In this document: positions 46,913 to 57,587 of the stretch, in pieces
Numbering within the stretch: position 1 is the first letter of the stretch
How the letters are laid out: each line of letters begins with the position of its first letter
Assembly: GCA_011947345.1 (NCBI GenBank)
Contig: JAAVTG010000043.1
Coordinates: 620,001-684,000 of the forward strand
Direction: 5' to 3'
DNA length: 64,000 bases
Source: Phytophthora quininea
Taxonomy: Eukaryota; Oomycota; Peronosporomycetes; Peronosporales; Peronosporaceae
Notes under the pieces: generated by a model
What the model saw: only the letters and a program-made list of their open reading frames with translations
What the model was told of the DNA's origin: nothing
Database searches by the model: none
Position numbers and translations under genes: made by a program

Positions 46913-47422
46913 CTACAGGAACTTGGCGACGCCGTCCTCGATGCTCTCGAGCGAGAGCTCGGACGCGTCCGTGGCCGTCAGGTGGATGCCCACGCCCATG
47001 AGCACGCGCTTGATGGCCTCCTTGGAGGACGCGTACAGCATCTTGCTCTTGATACGCGCCGTGTCGGGGGACCACGACAGGAAGACGATCTTGCTGGTGG
47101 GGCGGCCGTCCTTGGTGGTCAGGTCCAGGTCCACCAGCGCGTACCGGCAGTCATCCGTCACCTGCGCCAGCTTGTCGGCCATGTCCTGGTACGACTCGGT
47201 GCTGGGGCCCGTGGACTCGATCACGATCTCCGAGTCGTCCACGATCTTGTAGATGAAGTAGCGGAAGTCGTGCGGCGCGCGCTTGAGCTTAAAGTCGTTG
47301 AACTGTGTGATGACCTCGTCATCGACACCGACTCCGGACGACTGCGAAGGGGAGGGGGTAAGGGGGAGAGGGTCAGAGATTTATCCCCTGGCAAGGAGTG
47401 CCTAACGGAGCACACGCACCAT
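46913..47422 (-). CDS. ADF/cofilin actin-severing protein
   Basis: This actin-depolymerising factor binds and severs actin filaments. The protein has 143 residues, the family norm. The first coding exon is only the ATG (47422-47420). A 77-base intron (GTGCGT...CTTCGCAG) follows, and exon 2 is 47341-46913. The mature start MSSGVGVDDEV has the phosphorylatable Ser-3 region. The ADF core includes KLKRAPHDFRYFIYKI, RYALVDLDL, KIVFLSWSPDTARIKSKMLYAS and the actin-binding long helix SSKEAIKRVLMGVG. Other eukaryotic ADF genes also isolate the initiator ATG in its own exon, which supports this model. The reading frame is intact. Confidence 0.92.
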
Positions 47423-47630
47423 GGTAATGTAAGAGAGGGGGCTGCTGAGACTTGGACTGGAAGCTGCTGACTGAAGGCGAAAAAGCGGGAAGAAAAATCG
47501 CCCCCACAAGTATCACGCTGTTTGTATGGAAAGAAAATACATTTGATTAACGTATGCGCCACCCCTCCTATGGTTGTACTTCCGTTGTGTAGCCATCTGA
47601 CGTCACTGCCCTGCAAAATGCTTGAACCGC

Positions 47631-48827
47631 TCACGCCCGCCACTGCACGGCGGCCAGCGCCACTTTGGCGCTTTTCGCCAGCAACGGGTCTGCGTCCTGC
47701 ATCAGCGTCTTCAGTCTCAGCGTCGTGGCAGACACATCCAGCAGCTTCCTCGCAGCAGGCAGCGCCGTCACGACCGCCACCAGTTTGGTCGTATGCAACT
47801 GCACCGGCACGCGATTTGTCTGCAGCAACTGGTTCACTCCTGCGAGACCCTCGTGCGCAACGATCTGCCGCTTCACTTCGTCGTGAGCCGCCAGACTCAT
47901 GAGCGCACCAGCAGCACCAGCCGTCACCTGCCACTGCGGGTCGCTCAACAGCTCGCAGAGTCGCGGCACCACGCCACCGTGCTCCACCACCGCCTTACGT
48001 GCCTTGTCGGCGAATCCCAACGACTTCAGCACGTCGCAGGCAGCCACACGTACCTCAAAGTTCGGGGAGAACAGCCTCTTGGCACATTGCGGCACGACAG
48101 CGAGCTCCAGGGCGCGCATCGCCGTGCTTGCATCGCCGTCGTTCACCAAGTTCTTGAGCAACTGAAGTGCTCGCAGACGCAGTGCATCATTCTGGCGAGG
48201 GCCTTTGAGTTGGTCAAGTACGACCGGCAAGTACCCAACGGTGGTGAGTTGACGAGCGCCGGCAAAGTTGGCGGACAAATGGAGCAGCGTGTCGTAGAGG
48301 TATCGAGTCGTGGTCTTGTCTGCTGCAGCTGCAAACACGGGCTTGATACGAGTGACTGTCTCGCCCTTGAGTAGTTCTCCCTGGCCGCACGGAGACTCGG
48401 CGATGACGCTCAGCACTCGAGCAGATAGCTCCTGTATCTCCTTGTCACTGTCGCTGGGGTTGTTGTTGGCATTGGACGGCTCCTCCGCGAGAGCTGCGCA
48501 AGTGATGCCGCCTTCCACGAGCTCCACGACGCCGTATTTGAGGAACATGACGAGCTCCTGCGGTACCTTAAGCACTGTTGACAAAGCTTCCAGCACGCGG
48601 TGCCGCAGTACGGGCTCGCCTTCTTCGAGAGCATGCAGCAGGTGCGGGTGGTTTTCTACACCGAAGGCTTCCGCGACGCACTCGTACGGCAGGTCCTTCA
48701 CCTCGCCTTTCACAGATACCAGCGTCAGGTGCTGAGCCGTCGAGCGCTTGTAAAGCGATGAGCCTGTAGCTCGCAGGTGCTTCACCGTCACTGCAGGCGC
48801 TGCTGGCGCCTTCGTTTGTCGCTGCAT
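47631..48827 (-). CDS. armadillo-repeat protein, RSPH14-like
   Basis: This intronless 398-residue protein consists mostly of armadillo/HEAT-type helical repeats, for example FEVRVAACDVLKSLGF, WQVTAGAAGALMSLA and LRLRALQLLKNL. The N-terminal repeats (LPYECVAEAFGVENHPHLL, VLRHRVLEALSTVL) resemble the radial-spoke protein RSPH14 (RTDR1), which works in cilia and flagella. RSPH14 proteins are near 350 residues, close to this. The start ATG at 48827 follows a 48-base spacer from the next gene. A generic armadillo protein is the alternative. The presence of the SPEF2-like gene in the same window makes a flagellar role more plausible. Confidence 0.65.
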   Translation of the reverse strand: MQRQTKAPAAPAVTVKHLRATGSSLYKRSTAQHLTLVSVKGEVKDLPYECVAEAFGVENHPHLLHALEEGEPVLRHRVLEALSTVLKVPQELVMFLKYGVVELVEGGITCAALAEEPSNANNNPSDSDKEIQELSARVLSVIAESPCGQGELLKGETVTRIKPVFAAAADKTTTRYLYDTLLHLSANFAGARQLTTVGYLPVVLDQLKGPRQNDALRLRALQLLKNLVNDGDASTAMRALELAVVPQCAKRLFSPNFEVRVAACDVLKSLGFADKARKAVVEHGGVVPRLCELLSDPQWQVTAGAAGALMSLAAHDEVKRQIVAHEGLAGVNQLLQTNRVPVQLHTTKLVAVVTALPAARKLLDVSATTLRLKTLMQDADPLLAKSAKVALAAVQWRA

Positions 48828-48874
48828 TGCTCCAGGAATGCCGTTGTCAGCGACGCTTCGATGATTGTTTTTGC

Positions 48875-51800
48875 TTACTTAGAACTGGGAGTTGATGCGC
48901 AGGACCCGTCCTCGGAACTGGTTGATTGCCGTGGTGGCAATGGCGGCACAACTCTGAGACCCAAAGGCTTCGTCCCCATGGTGCTCTTGATCGGACTTGC
49001 AATCGCCCCAGGCAATTTTGACGCAGGAGACGAAATCGGCAGTGGTGTGAATGGGGTCCTTGTCTTGGGAAACACAGGCGGTGGTGTAAATTCAACAATA
49101 TCGAGCTGGACTGCGCTCGCTTCGTCCTCAAGTGCGTCAACTGGGGGAGCATGGGCTCAATGGTGCCCATTTCAATGTAGCTCGCAACGTGAGCCACTTC
49201 GATCGCATATCCTGCGTAGGAAATGGATCTCGGCGCATGAGTGACAACTGGTGCCATGCTACGTGTCATCATGAGCGATGAAGCGATTGACGTTGGTGGT
49301 AACTCTCCTCCGACTACTCGGTCCAGGAAGCTGCGGTCAGTTTGCCAGCACTCGCTGGAAGAGGTTTCCATCGCTTTCGCGAGGGGTGGTGGCATCGTTG
49401 GGTCGTCTTTCTCGACGACACGGTAAAGCAAGGACGACAGGCGACGCTCTCGTGGGTCGTCGGCATTTGAGAAACGAGCGAGCTTCGATAGTAGATCCAC
49501 GCACATGCTTTCGACACCTGAGTCTTCAGTTGAGCTAGACTGCTCCACGTGCTCCAGAAACTCCAGCACAGAAGCGATCACTCCGTGGGCAGCAAGCACG
49601 GTCAGCATGCTCGGCTTTTGTGCGATGAGGCAAAACGTTGCAACGCAATTTGTCTTGACAAACAGGGTAGAGGTTTCGTTCATGAGCAGTACGAGATGGC
49701 GCACTGCATCACCGCGCACGAGCAGCTGGGCATTTCCGGGCGCGATAGCCACTTTCCGTAGCACAGCCGAACACATTCCGTGCGCTTCCGATGCGCATAT
49801 CGAACCAGGTGCACACAATGACAACACCAGTGGTAAAACACCCCGAGAAAGCAGCAAGTGCGAGTTGACACGTCCCAGAAAGAGGTTGCAAGTTGTCACT
49901 GCCACGTCCTCGCGACACCTTGTGGTTCCGGCCGCAAATAATTCGCACATGAACTTCGTTGCAGCCTCAGAACTGAGATCTTCGTAGCACTCGCTAGCTG
50001 TCGAGGTATTGCGCAGGATGCCAGCACAGAGCGCTGCCGTCATGGATCCATCGTTTTCCTTTACACCTCCTTTTTCTTCTTGACACTTGTCTCCCTCGTG
50101 GGGTGCTAGTGCTGCCTTGAGAGCTGGAATAACGAGACGCATCGGAATGTGTGCTAGCAACTTGCTATCACAAGTCAGATTGTACAAACATCGAAGAAGC
50201 AGAGCCTGGGTGTCTCCTTTCGTCTGCTGCAAAAGTGCTGGGAGGGCGGACTGCAGTGGCGCGTGTGTTGTCAGCAACGCTGGTCGTGTGAGATTGTTCA
50301 GCGACAGTAAATGCAGTAATACGGCGCAACTTTGGGCGCAGCTAGCTCCCTGCCACGGTGCTTTTTCCTTCCTGCTCCTCCAGCCCTGCGAAATGAACAA
50401 GTTGTGTTAGCGCGCGCATCGTCGCCAATTCTGCGTAAGCTGCCGCGGCAGCATCGCTCTCCACGGGGTGTTTTGAAAGATCAGCACTACCAGCTCAGCC
50501 ACGACCCCACAAACCTCAGCTTCCTTCTCCTCCGTGTCAAGCAACTTGATTAGGGCTGGCACCACACCGATCTTCAAAAACAGTGCCGCACTTGTATGGT
50601 CTGCGAGCAAATTGAGCAAACCCTTCAGCACAGTCACCTTCGTCGAGCATGGAGCACTCGAGTCAAGTATCTGCAACAGCGATGCGATCGTGGCGGGTTT
50701 GGTCATAATGGCAGTTCGTGACGAAGCATGTAAGGCCAGCACACAAAAGGCATCCGAGAGAATTGCATGATCTCGAGGTTCCATTGCGTCGGTATATATC
50801 CCAAAGGCCCAGATCAATCCGTCATCACACAAGCGCCTCATCGTCTCGGTGTTTACAACACGCAACAAGTTGGAGACGGCTTTAAGACACACCCGCCGTG
50901 TCTCCGGGTCATTCGATTTGACGTAAGAGAGGATTAATAGCGCTCGAAGCGCACCTAAATGCGCCAAACTCTCCACATTCGATACTTCCGTGGACAAATT
51001 GCACAAAGTCACTGCACAAGCACGACGAACTGCTTCCTCCGGAGCGGCAGCTAACCGCGTAAGCGATTTGACTACTCCACCTCGTAGCAATAGCCCACCT
51101 ACTGCTTTATCCTGCGAAAGCAAGGCGTAGGTATGTACACACAGTCTTAATGTTTCATCATCCTCCGAGCTAGCGAGCACAGTCAACGCATCCATCAGAC
51201 CATTCTCCACCATAACCAATCGATATTCTGCCACACTCGCGAAACGGGTCAAGCAGGCTGCGCAAGCTGCTTGCAGCGCCACGTGGCTGATACAATAGTT
51301 AGCGTCGTCTTCGCCTTTGTTCGATTCCCATTTGCGAGTGCAGATTCCCACAACAACTGGATACGTTCGGTCGATAAACTGCAGGAGTTCACCTCGGCCA
51401 AACGATCGGCCGTCGAAAAGGATGCAAACAGCATTCAGACACATGCTCTGCGCTTCGGTATCGCCATTGCGGACGAGTCGCTGCAGTAAAAATCTCCCTC
51501 GCCTGTAGCAGCGTAGGCTGCAGCGAGCAGCAAATGATGCACCTCATATTCCATGCACAAGCTGAAGAAACTTCCACCCAGCAGCATGAGGGTGTGGCGG
51601 TCCTTGGCGGTTGTTCCAACATGACTTAGCCGATCGACTGCTAACCGTGCAACGTCGGCCTTGGGGTAACGGAAGGACATATTGTAGAGAAGCACCATTT
51701 GCAATCGCACCTGAGCGCTGTCTGACAGAAATTCCGGATACGCCACGTGTTGATAAATGCACGCAAGAAGTCGGGGTTCATCCAGCAGCTCGCCAAGTTC

Positions 51801-53421
51801 TGGTGGCGACAGTGGCTTTGCTGGTGCATGAGTAGCTGGCTTGTGTGTTTGTTCGGTCATGTCGGACGAGTCCTCTGGGTCGTTCCACGATAATATGCTC
51901 GCTAATGCAAACAACACGTAGCGAGACATGGCTGCAGTCGAGGCATTTGCTCTAGCTTCTGTGAACTCGTGGCGAAATGCAAGCAGGAACTGGAGAACGC
52001 TTTCATCCACCGCTTGAATGTTTGCAGGCGCTGATAGCAAAATCGCGAGCAGGCGGTAGATGCGCAGCATGGCGTCGGGATGGCGATTATTTGTTGTGCC
52101 GAGTGCAGCCAGCGCATGCAAGGCTCCAGCGTTGCCCATGACCTCTCGGGCATTGACCTCATGCGTGAGTTGGATCAACGTCGTCAGAGCACAAATGACA
52201 TACTCTTCACGTCGTGCCGTAAGCCCCAACCGAGGCAGTTCTTCCACCAACACGCGAATGCAGTCCCCGATTTTACCAGCGCACGGCGACCCGCACCACT
52301 CTCCACGAGGTACCAAAACGCACCGAGCGCATTAAGCCGCGCAGCTTCGCATTGCTGGTAACTGATCAGGAGGCGCAGCAATGATGCAGCTTCGGGCTCC
52401 ACCAACTTGACATGGTTCATTCTCGTGCACGCCAGGTTGTACAGGGCTCGACTCAGGGTTTCTCGATCCCGAGCATCCTTTCCGTGCTCTGCGAGTGCGT
52501 GGACAGCATCATCCACACGCGGATAGGCATACTCGGGGCAAGAGAGATTGAAGATGGCAAACGTGCAGGCCCGCTCAGCTAGAGCGGACGACCGTCGCTG
52601 CTTCACTAGACAGTCGAGGGCCTTCTCCTTGATAAACACGCTTTCGCTGCCGTCCTCGATCGTCAGGTTAGCCAAAGTGTAGAGACAATTGGGCAGCAGT
52701 AGTTTTTCGTGAGTGTGCGCGGACGAAAGTGCGAGCGCCGCCAATAATGGGAGTGCGTTGTGTGTCAGCAGGACCGCTCGACCCTCCGGTTCACATGACA
52801 AATGGCACAGAGTGGCCACGCAGGCACTCAACGTGGACACGTCCTTGGAGCGACAGAGCGCCATCACACTGGGGACCACATTGTCGCTGAGCAGTGCTCC
52901 GTGCAGCGAGTGATTCGCCGCCATCGTCTCCACGGCCACTGCGTACTGACGCTTGCGATTGGTGCTCTTAGATTTACCCTGTTTGCTCGGGCTTGGATCC
53001 ACACCATTCGTCAGCATCGACGTCCCGCTTTCTCGTTCCGACTGTTGCTGCAAGGCCGCAAACTTGGTGGGGGTCACGGGTGCCAACTTCACTTGATGGT
53101 GATGCTTGTAGTGGCCGACTCCAGCTAGAGCTGTCAGCGGCTGCTTTTCCTTGCGGGAGGGCGGAAGGCGCGACATATACAGCCCGGCGTCCGTGTATTC
53201 TCCATGCTGCGCGAATACGTCTCCGTGGTAGTGGAACGGCAGTTTGCGATGCAGGTCCGGTCGGAAGTGAGGCTCGTCCGGGTCAACCACAAAGTAGTCC
53301 CGGTGTCGATGCGCAGAAGGGGAGAAGAGGGCAAGTCGGGCACGGGGTCCAGGACCTGGCGCGACGGCGACTTTAACGAGGCAATCGACGAGGATCGCGA
53401 GTGGGTGGGGAACTCGGACAT
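48875..53421 (-). CDS. very large armadillo-repeat protein
   Basis: This gene of about 1,450 residues encodes a chain of armadillo-like repeats along most of its length. Examples are LSACVATLCHLSCEPEGRA, LPNCLYTLANLTIEDGS, RRACAVTLCNLSTEVSN, TRRVCLKAVSNLLRVV and ALLLRCLYNLTCD. The N-terminus (about 170 residues) is Arg/Ser-rich and holds a YFVVDPDEPHFRPDLHRKL segment. The C-terminus is Pro-rich (PPPVFPKTRTPFTPLP). At least two introns fit: one of 62 bases (after CMEYE, ending CTGCAG near 51487) and one ending TTTCGCAG near 50386. Three one-base losses are inferred, at 53299-53301, 52265-52268 and 49143-49147. It may be a ciliary or cytoskeletal scaffold, but function is unknown. It lies 48 bases from the RSPH14-like gene on the same strand. 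Confidence 0.65.
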
Positions 53422-53586
53422 CGCGCTGCAGCCTCGTGGTCTGGACGACAGAAATAGTAGTGGGGCGAAGAGCGATCGCAGCACCAGGATCACTTCGCCG
53501 CTGGAATGGTTCACAAACGCGCAAGTGACACAAGACTGATACCGCAGCATGTTGAACAGTTAACACCGCGAGCAACAAACGACGGG

Positions 53587-54425
53587 CTAATCGTCGTCGT
53601 CGTCAAAGACCCGGTCCACCATCTCGCCAAGCACGACGCCGCCGAGCATGCCGGCGCCGACGCCCATGGCCATCTGCGCACCGCTGAAGCCTCGAGACTC
53701 GTTGTCGTATCGGCGGGGTGAGCCATAGTCACGACGGTCGTAGCCGCGAGGAGAGCAACCCGGAGAGCCGTAGCCGTGACGGCGCTCTTCCACTACCATG
53801 ACTGGAGGGCCGGCAGCGTAAGCCACCGCAGGAGGGGTGGTTGCTGGTAGCCATATTGAGGAGGAGGGGCTTGATATCCGTAAGCTGGAGGGGTGGCTGC
53901 TGGTAGTACGGCGGCGGCGGCGGCGGGTATGCAGGCGCAACGACAGTCGCGGGGGTGACCATGGTCACCGGCTGCATCTCGTACTTCTCCTTGAGGTGCA
54001 CGCGCAGGTTGATCTCACCCACGGGCTCCGAGTCGTAGCTGAGGGTACCATTGGTCTACCGCGTTGCCGTTGACGAACAGACTCACGGGGAGACGGCACT
54101 CGCCGATGAGTTTCTTGGACGAGTGCGACTTGTCCTTGACCTTGATCACGATCTGGTCTTGCTGGGGGTCGACGTCGCGGAAGATGAACTCTTCGTCCCA
54201 AACCGGCGACCTGTCTGATGTGGTTTGCAGGCAAGTTTTGCGCAGGTTAGTCCCCGGTGGAATCACATCATGAGAACGGGGTCACTCACGTCCGTCCTCG
54301 GACACGCAGGTCTTGACCTTTTCGCCGGAGACCGAGATCTTGCAGAACGGGTGCGGCCGGCTGAACGAGTGGAAATCGCGCAGGTCGCGCGCCGCGTACA
54401 CCCGCACTTTCAAGTATCTCTCCAT
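53587..54425 (-). CDS. C2-domain protein with glycine-rich tail, paralogue 1
   Basis: The N-terminal C2 domain (about 130 residues) begins at RYLKVRVYAARDLRDF and includes SPVWDEEFIF, QDQIVIKVKDKS and LIGECRLPVSLFVNG. C2 domains bind phospholipids, often with calcium. A Pro/Tyr-rich linker (YPPPPPPYYQQPP) follows, then PPVMVVEE, a Gly/Tyr/Arg stretch, and a conserved end, QMAMGVGAGMLGG, closing in five Asp. One intron starts at GTGAGT after SEDGR (near 54289). The linker shows one or two frame slips (near 54045 and 53850). The promoter region before ATG 54425 should lie in the 336 bases to 54761. It is a tandem copy of the next two genes, with the shortest linker. Confidence 0.7.
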
Positions 54426-54761
54426 CGGCACTTATCTGGCTTGAGCTTGTCGGTGCTGTTGAGCAAATGAGTCACAAACTCCGCCAGCGAGCCGATCATT
54501 CCGATCTCGGCCGTGTTTGTTGTCCGATCATTTTCAATCGTGCGTGGGTGAACTTTGTCGCACAATCAGCGCGTGGTCGAACAGCAAGAGCAACTTGATC
54601 AACCAGGTGATCCCGAGATTTGACGTCTCGCAATCCCGGCAAGCTTTGGCAGGTGAACAAAATGCTGATCTTCATGTGGACCAAGCAAGTGCAGAACGCA
54701 ACACTTTGGATATTGAAAAGTAAAGTTCTTCCTGCCGTCTGCACAATCTTTTCAAACAAGT

Positions 54762-56038
54762 TTAGTCGTCGTCGAACACGTCGTCCAGCACTTCGCCAAG
54801 CACAAGCCCGCCCACAACGCCTGCGCCAACGCCCATGGCCATTTGGCCGCCACTGAATCCGCTGCTTTCGCTGCGACCGCCGTAGCCGCCACCGCCATAG
54901 CCACCACCATAGCTCCCGCCGTAGCCGCGAGGAGAGTGATCAGGGGATCCATATCCGTGATGGTGGTGGCGATGACCACCTTCCACTACCATCACGGGCG
55001 GTCCCGCAGCTACATACGCTCCGTGGGGCTGAGGTGGGTAGCCGTAGCCCTGAGGCGGAGGAGGATGTTGGTAGTATGGTTGGCCATACTGCGGCGGAGG
55101 TGGTACCTGGCCATAGTGAGGAGGTGGTGCCTGGCCGTAGTGAGGAGGTGGTGCCTGGCCGTAGTGAGGAGGTAGCGGCTGCTGGGAGTACGGCTGCTGT
55201 GGCGGGGGCTGCTGGTATTGCGGTGGCTGCTGCTGAGCTGGGTAAGATTGTGCTGCAGGAGCAGCAGAACTAGTAGCCGGGTACTGCTGCGACGACTTCT
55301 CTGGGGCGGAGTAGGCGGAAGCAGCGGACGGGTATCCCTGAGAAGGTTGCTTCTTCGGGGACGCATACGCAGGTGCTGCCGACTGCTCCTGGGGCGGATA
55401 GCTGGCGCCAGAGTAGCTCGGGGTGCTCGACTGCTGCTGATACGACGACGACGACGAGTGCGAGTACTGCTTCTCGTAGGTCTTTTCAGCAGAGGCCACT
55501 GGTGCAGCCTCCGGCTCCTGCTGGTTGCTGGGACCTCGGTACTGGACGCGGAGGTTGATCTCGCCCGCAGATTTGGAGTCGTTGGTGAGCGAGTACCATT
55601 GGTCCACGATGCTGCCGTTGAGGAAGAGGCTCACTGGCAGTCGGCACTCGCCGATCAGCTTGCTGCGAAGGGGAGAACATATCGGGTCCGTGTTAGCAGG
55701 CAAACGAGCACTGTGTTCCGTAGCCAATCCAACCTGTTGGTGAAGTTCTTGTTCTTGATTTCGATGACCAGTTGGTCCAGCTGCGGGTCCACGACGGGGA
55801 GGATGAAGACCTCGTTCCACTCGGGCGTCTTGTCTAAAAGGGCGTACGAACGGCGTGTTATTGTCAAAGAGAGACAGAGAGAGACTGTGCGCGCTGAAGC
55901 AGACGTACGGCCGTTGTCGTGCACTTTGGTCTTGAAGCTCTTGCTGCGCAGCGTCAGTTTGCAGTACGGGTCCTGCTTGCCGAAGGTCTGCACGTCCAGC
56001 AGGTTGCGCGCCGACACCGCGCGCACTTGCAGCTCCAT
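54762..56038 (-). CDS. C2-domain protein with PHYGQ repeats, paralogue 2
   Basis: The C2 domain begins at ELQVRAVSARNLLDVQTFGK and has DPYCKLTL (calcium-loop Asp), TPEWNEVFIL, DQLVIEIKNKNF and LIGECRLPVSLFLNG. A low-complexity linker of about 200 residues is rich in Pro, Tyr, Gln and Ser. It includes four near-copies of a PPxHYGQ unit (55086-55170). PPVMVVEGG is followed by His and Gly/Tyr runs, and the C-terminus reads QMAMGVGAGVVGGLVLGE with DDVFDDD. Two introns interrupt the C2 region (near 55830-55910 and 55660-55735). The linker resembles phase-separating or cell-surface low-complexity domains. The glycine-rich hydrophobic end could insert in a membrane as a glycine zipper. The ATG at 56038 is fixed by the C2 start. 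Confidence 0.75.
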
Positions 56039-56354
56039 CGTAGGGCGGTCGGGTGTCTCGGTTCGAGGACGCGCTTGCGAGAATGACACGCGGAAGGCCT
56101 TGTCGGACCTTCGTCACTCATTCTCAGCAGGGCTTCAAAATATCCAGTTCAAATCCGTATCTTTTGCGACCACCGAGGACTGCAACCTGTTGACAGGCAC
56201 CTTCGCCTGCATGAGACTGCGGAAGGAAGGCACCGGGCTATACAATACATGCAAGAGCTATTTGTTTCCGAGTGGCGCGGAACGCCGGTGTCCATCCAAT
56301 GAATAGGCAATACAAACGGCTGCGGAGGTGACAGCGCTGCAGTCTGCTTGCCGC
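56039..56354. other. spacer between C2 paralogues
   Basis: These 316 bases contain the promoter and leader of paralogue 2 and the 3' end of paralogue 3. No gene, RNA or repeat could be supported in it. Confidence 0.4.
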
Positions 56355-57334
56355 CTAGTCGAAGACGTCGTCCAGCGCTTCGCCCAGGAGCAGGCCGCCG
56401 AGCACGCCGGCGCCAACGCCCATCGCCATCTGCCCGCCGCTCATGCCGCCGCCTCCGTGATGACCTCCGCCAAACCCGCCAAAGCCGCCGCCGCCACGAT
56501 GGTAGCCGTGCGGGGAGCCGTAGCCGCCGTGGTGATGATGGTGGTGGTCATACCCGCCCTGCATAACCATCACTGGGGGCCCGGCAACATACGCTACGGT
56601 CGTTGGCGGCGGGGGTGGATATCCATACGCCGGAGGAGGAGGCTGCTGGTAGTATGGCTGAGGAGGAGGCGGCTGCGCGTACGGTTGCGGCGGCGGCGGC
56701 GGCTGGTAGTATGGCTGCGGCGGCGGGTACGATGGCGCCGAGGTCGCCGCGACGGCAGCAGCGGCCACAGCGGCCGTGGAAGCGCTCGAGGCAGGATACT
56801 GCGGCGCCGAGTAGGCGGGAGCTGCCGCCGCTGGCTGTTGCGGGTATGGGTACGCATAGGCCTGGCCGTGCTTCGGGGCCTTCTCCACCGACACTCCCGC
56901 GCCCTTGTACTGCACTCGGAGGTTGATCTCTCCGGCGCGCTTGTTGCCGTTGTTCAGCGTGTACCACTGGTCCACGACAGTGCCGCCGAGGAACATGCTG
57001 ACGGGCAGGCGACACTCGCCGATGAGCGTGCTGGCCGTGAAGTTCTTGTCCTTGACCTCGATGACCAACTGGTCCAGCTGCGGGTCCACCACGGAGAACA
57101 CAAACACTTCGTTCCACACCGGCGTCTTGTCTGCAGGGTAGCGACAGTCAAGAGAGTGAGCAAATAGACTGAAGAAGCAGAGGGCGTTGGACACGTACGG
57201 CCGTTGTCGTGCACGCGCGTCCGGAAGCTCTTGCCGCGAAGGGACAGCTTGCAGTACGGGTCCTGCTTGCCGAAGGTCTGCTTGTCCAGCAGGTTGCGCG
57301 CCGAGCACGCGCGCACGTGGAGCTCCATGCCCAT
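56355..57334 (-). CDS. C2-domain protein with Pro/Tyr-rich tail, paralogue 3
   Basis: The C2 domain begins at MELHVRACSARNLLDKQTFGK and shares DPYCKL, TPVWNEVFVF, DQLVIEVKDKNF and LIGECRLPVSMFLGG with paralogue 2, which is its closest relative. The linker is Ala/Pro/Tyr-rich (PYYQPPPPPQPYAQ and similar). PPVMVMQGG precedes a His and Gly-rich stretch, and the end is QMAMGVGAGVLGGLLLGE then DDVFD. An intron lies between NGR and DKTPVWNEV (about 57200-57130). No frame break is obvious. The shared C2 loops keep the acidic residues used for calcium (DPY, DNGR), so calcium-dependent membrane binding is possible. A pair of 45-base repeats lies just upstream. Confidence 0.75.
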
Positions 57335-57376
57335 GTTCGGTGGTCTTCTTGTTGCTTTCTTCTCGAAAAATGGACA

Positions 57377-57475
57377 GAAAATCCGAATTCGGGACAGGAT
57401 TCGTTGCACTTGATGTTTGTAAAGGGCGGAGAAAACCCGAATTCAGGTGAGGGATCGTTTGACTTGGTGTTTGTA
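57377..57475. repeat. two imperfect 45-base direct repeats
   Basis: Copy A is 57377-57421 and copy B is 57431-57475. They match at 36 of 45 positions and start 54 bases apart. Both contain CCGAATTC and end in GTGTTTGTA or GATGTTTGTA. They lie 43-141 bases upstream of the paralogue 3 ATG, so they could be duplicated promoter or leader elements. Confidence 0.75.
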
Positions 57476-57587
57476 TGGGGCCGGTTGAATGACAAAGAGA
57501 CTTCAAACACAGCCCACGACTTCGAGCGCAGCCCAGTGGCGTGGAGCATGGCACAGGAAGAAATACTGGCGCCAGTGTTTTGGAAAT

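Noticed and set aside
55218..56306. 362-codon plus-strand open frame over C2 paralogue 2
   Set aside because: Arg/Leu-rich mirror of the Pro/Gln/Tyr linker; the true gene is on the minus strand.
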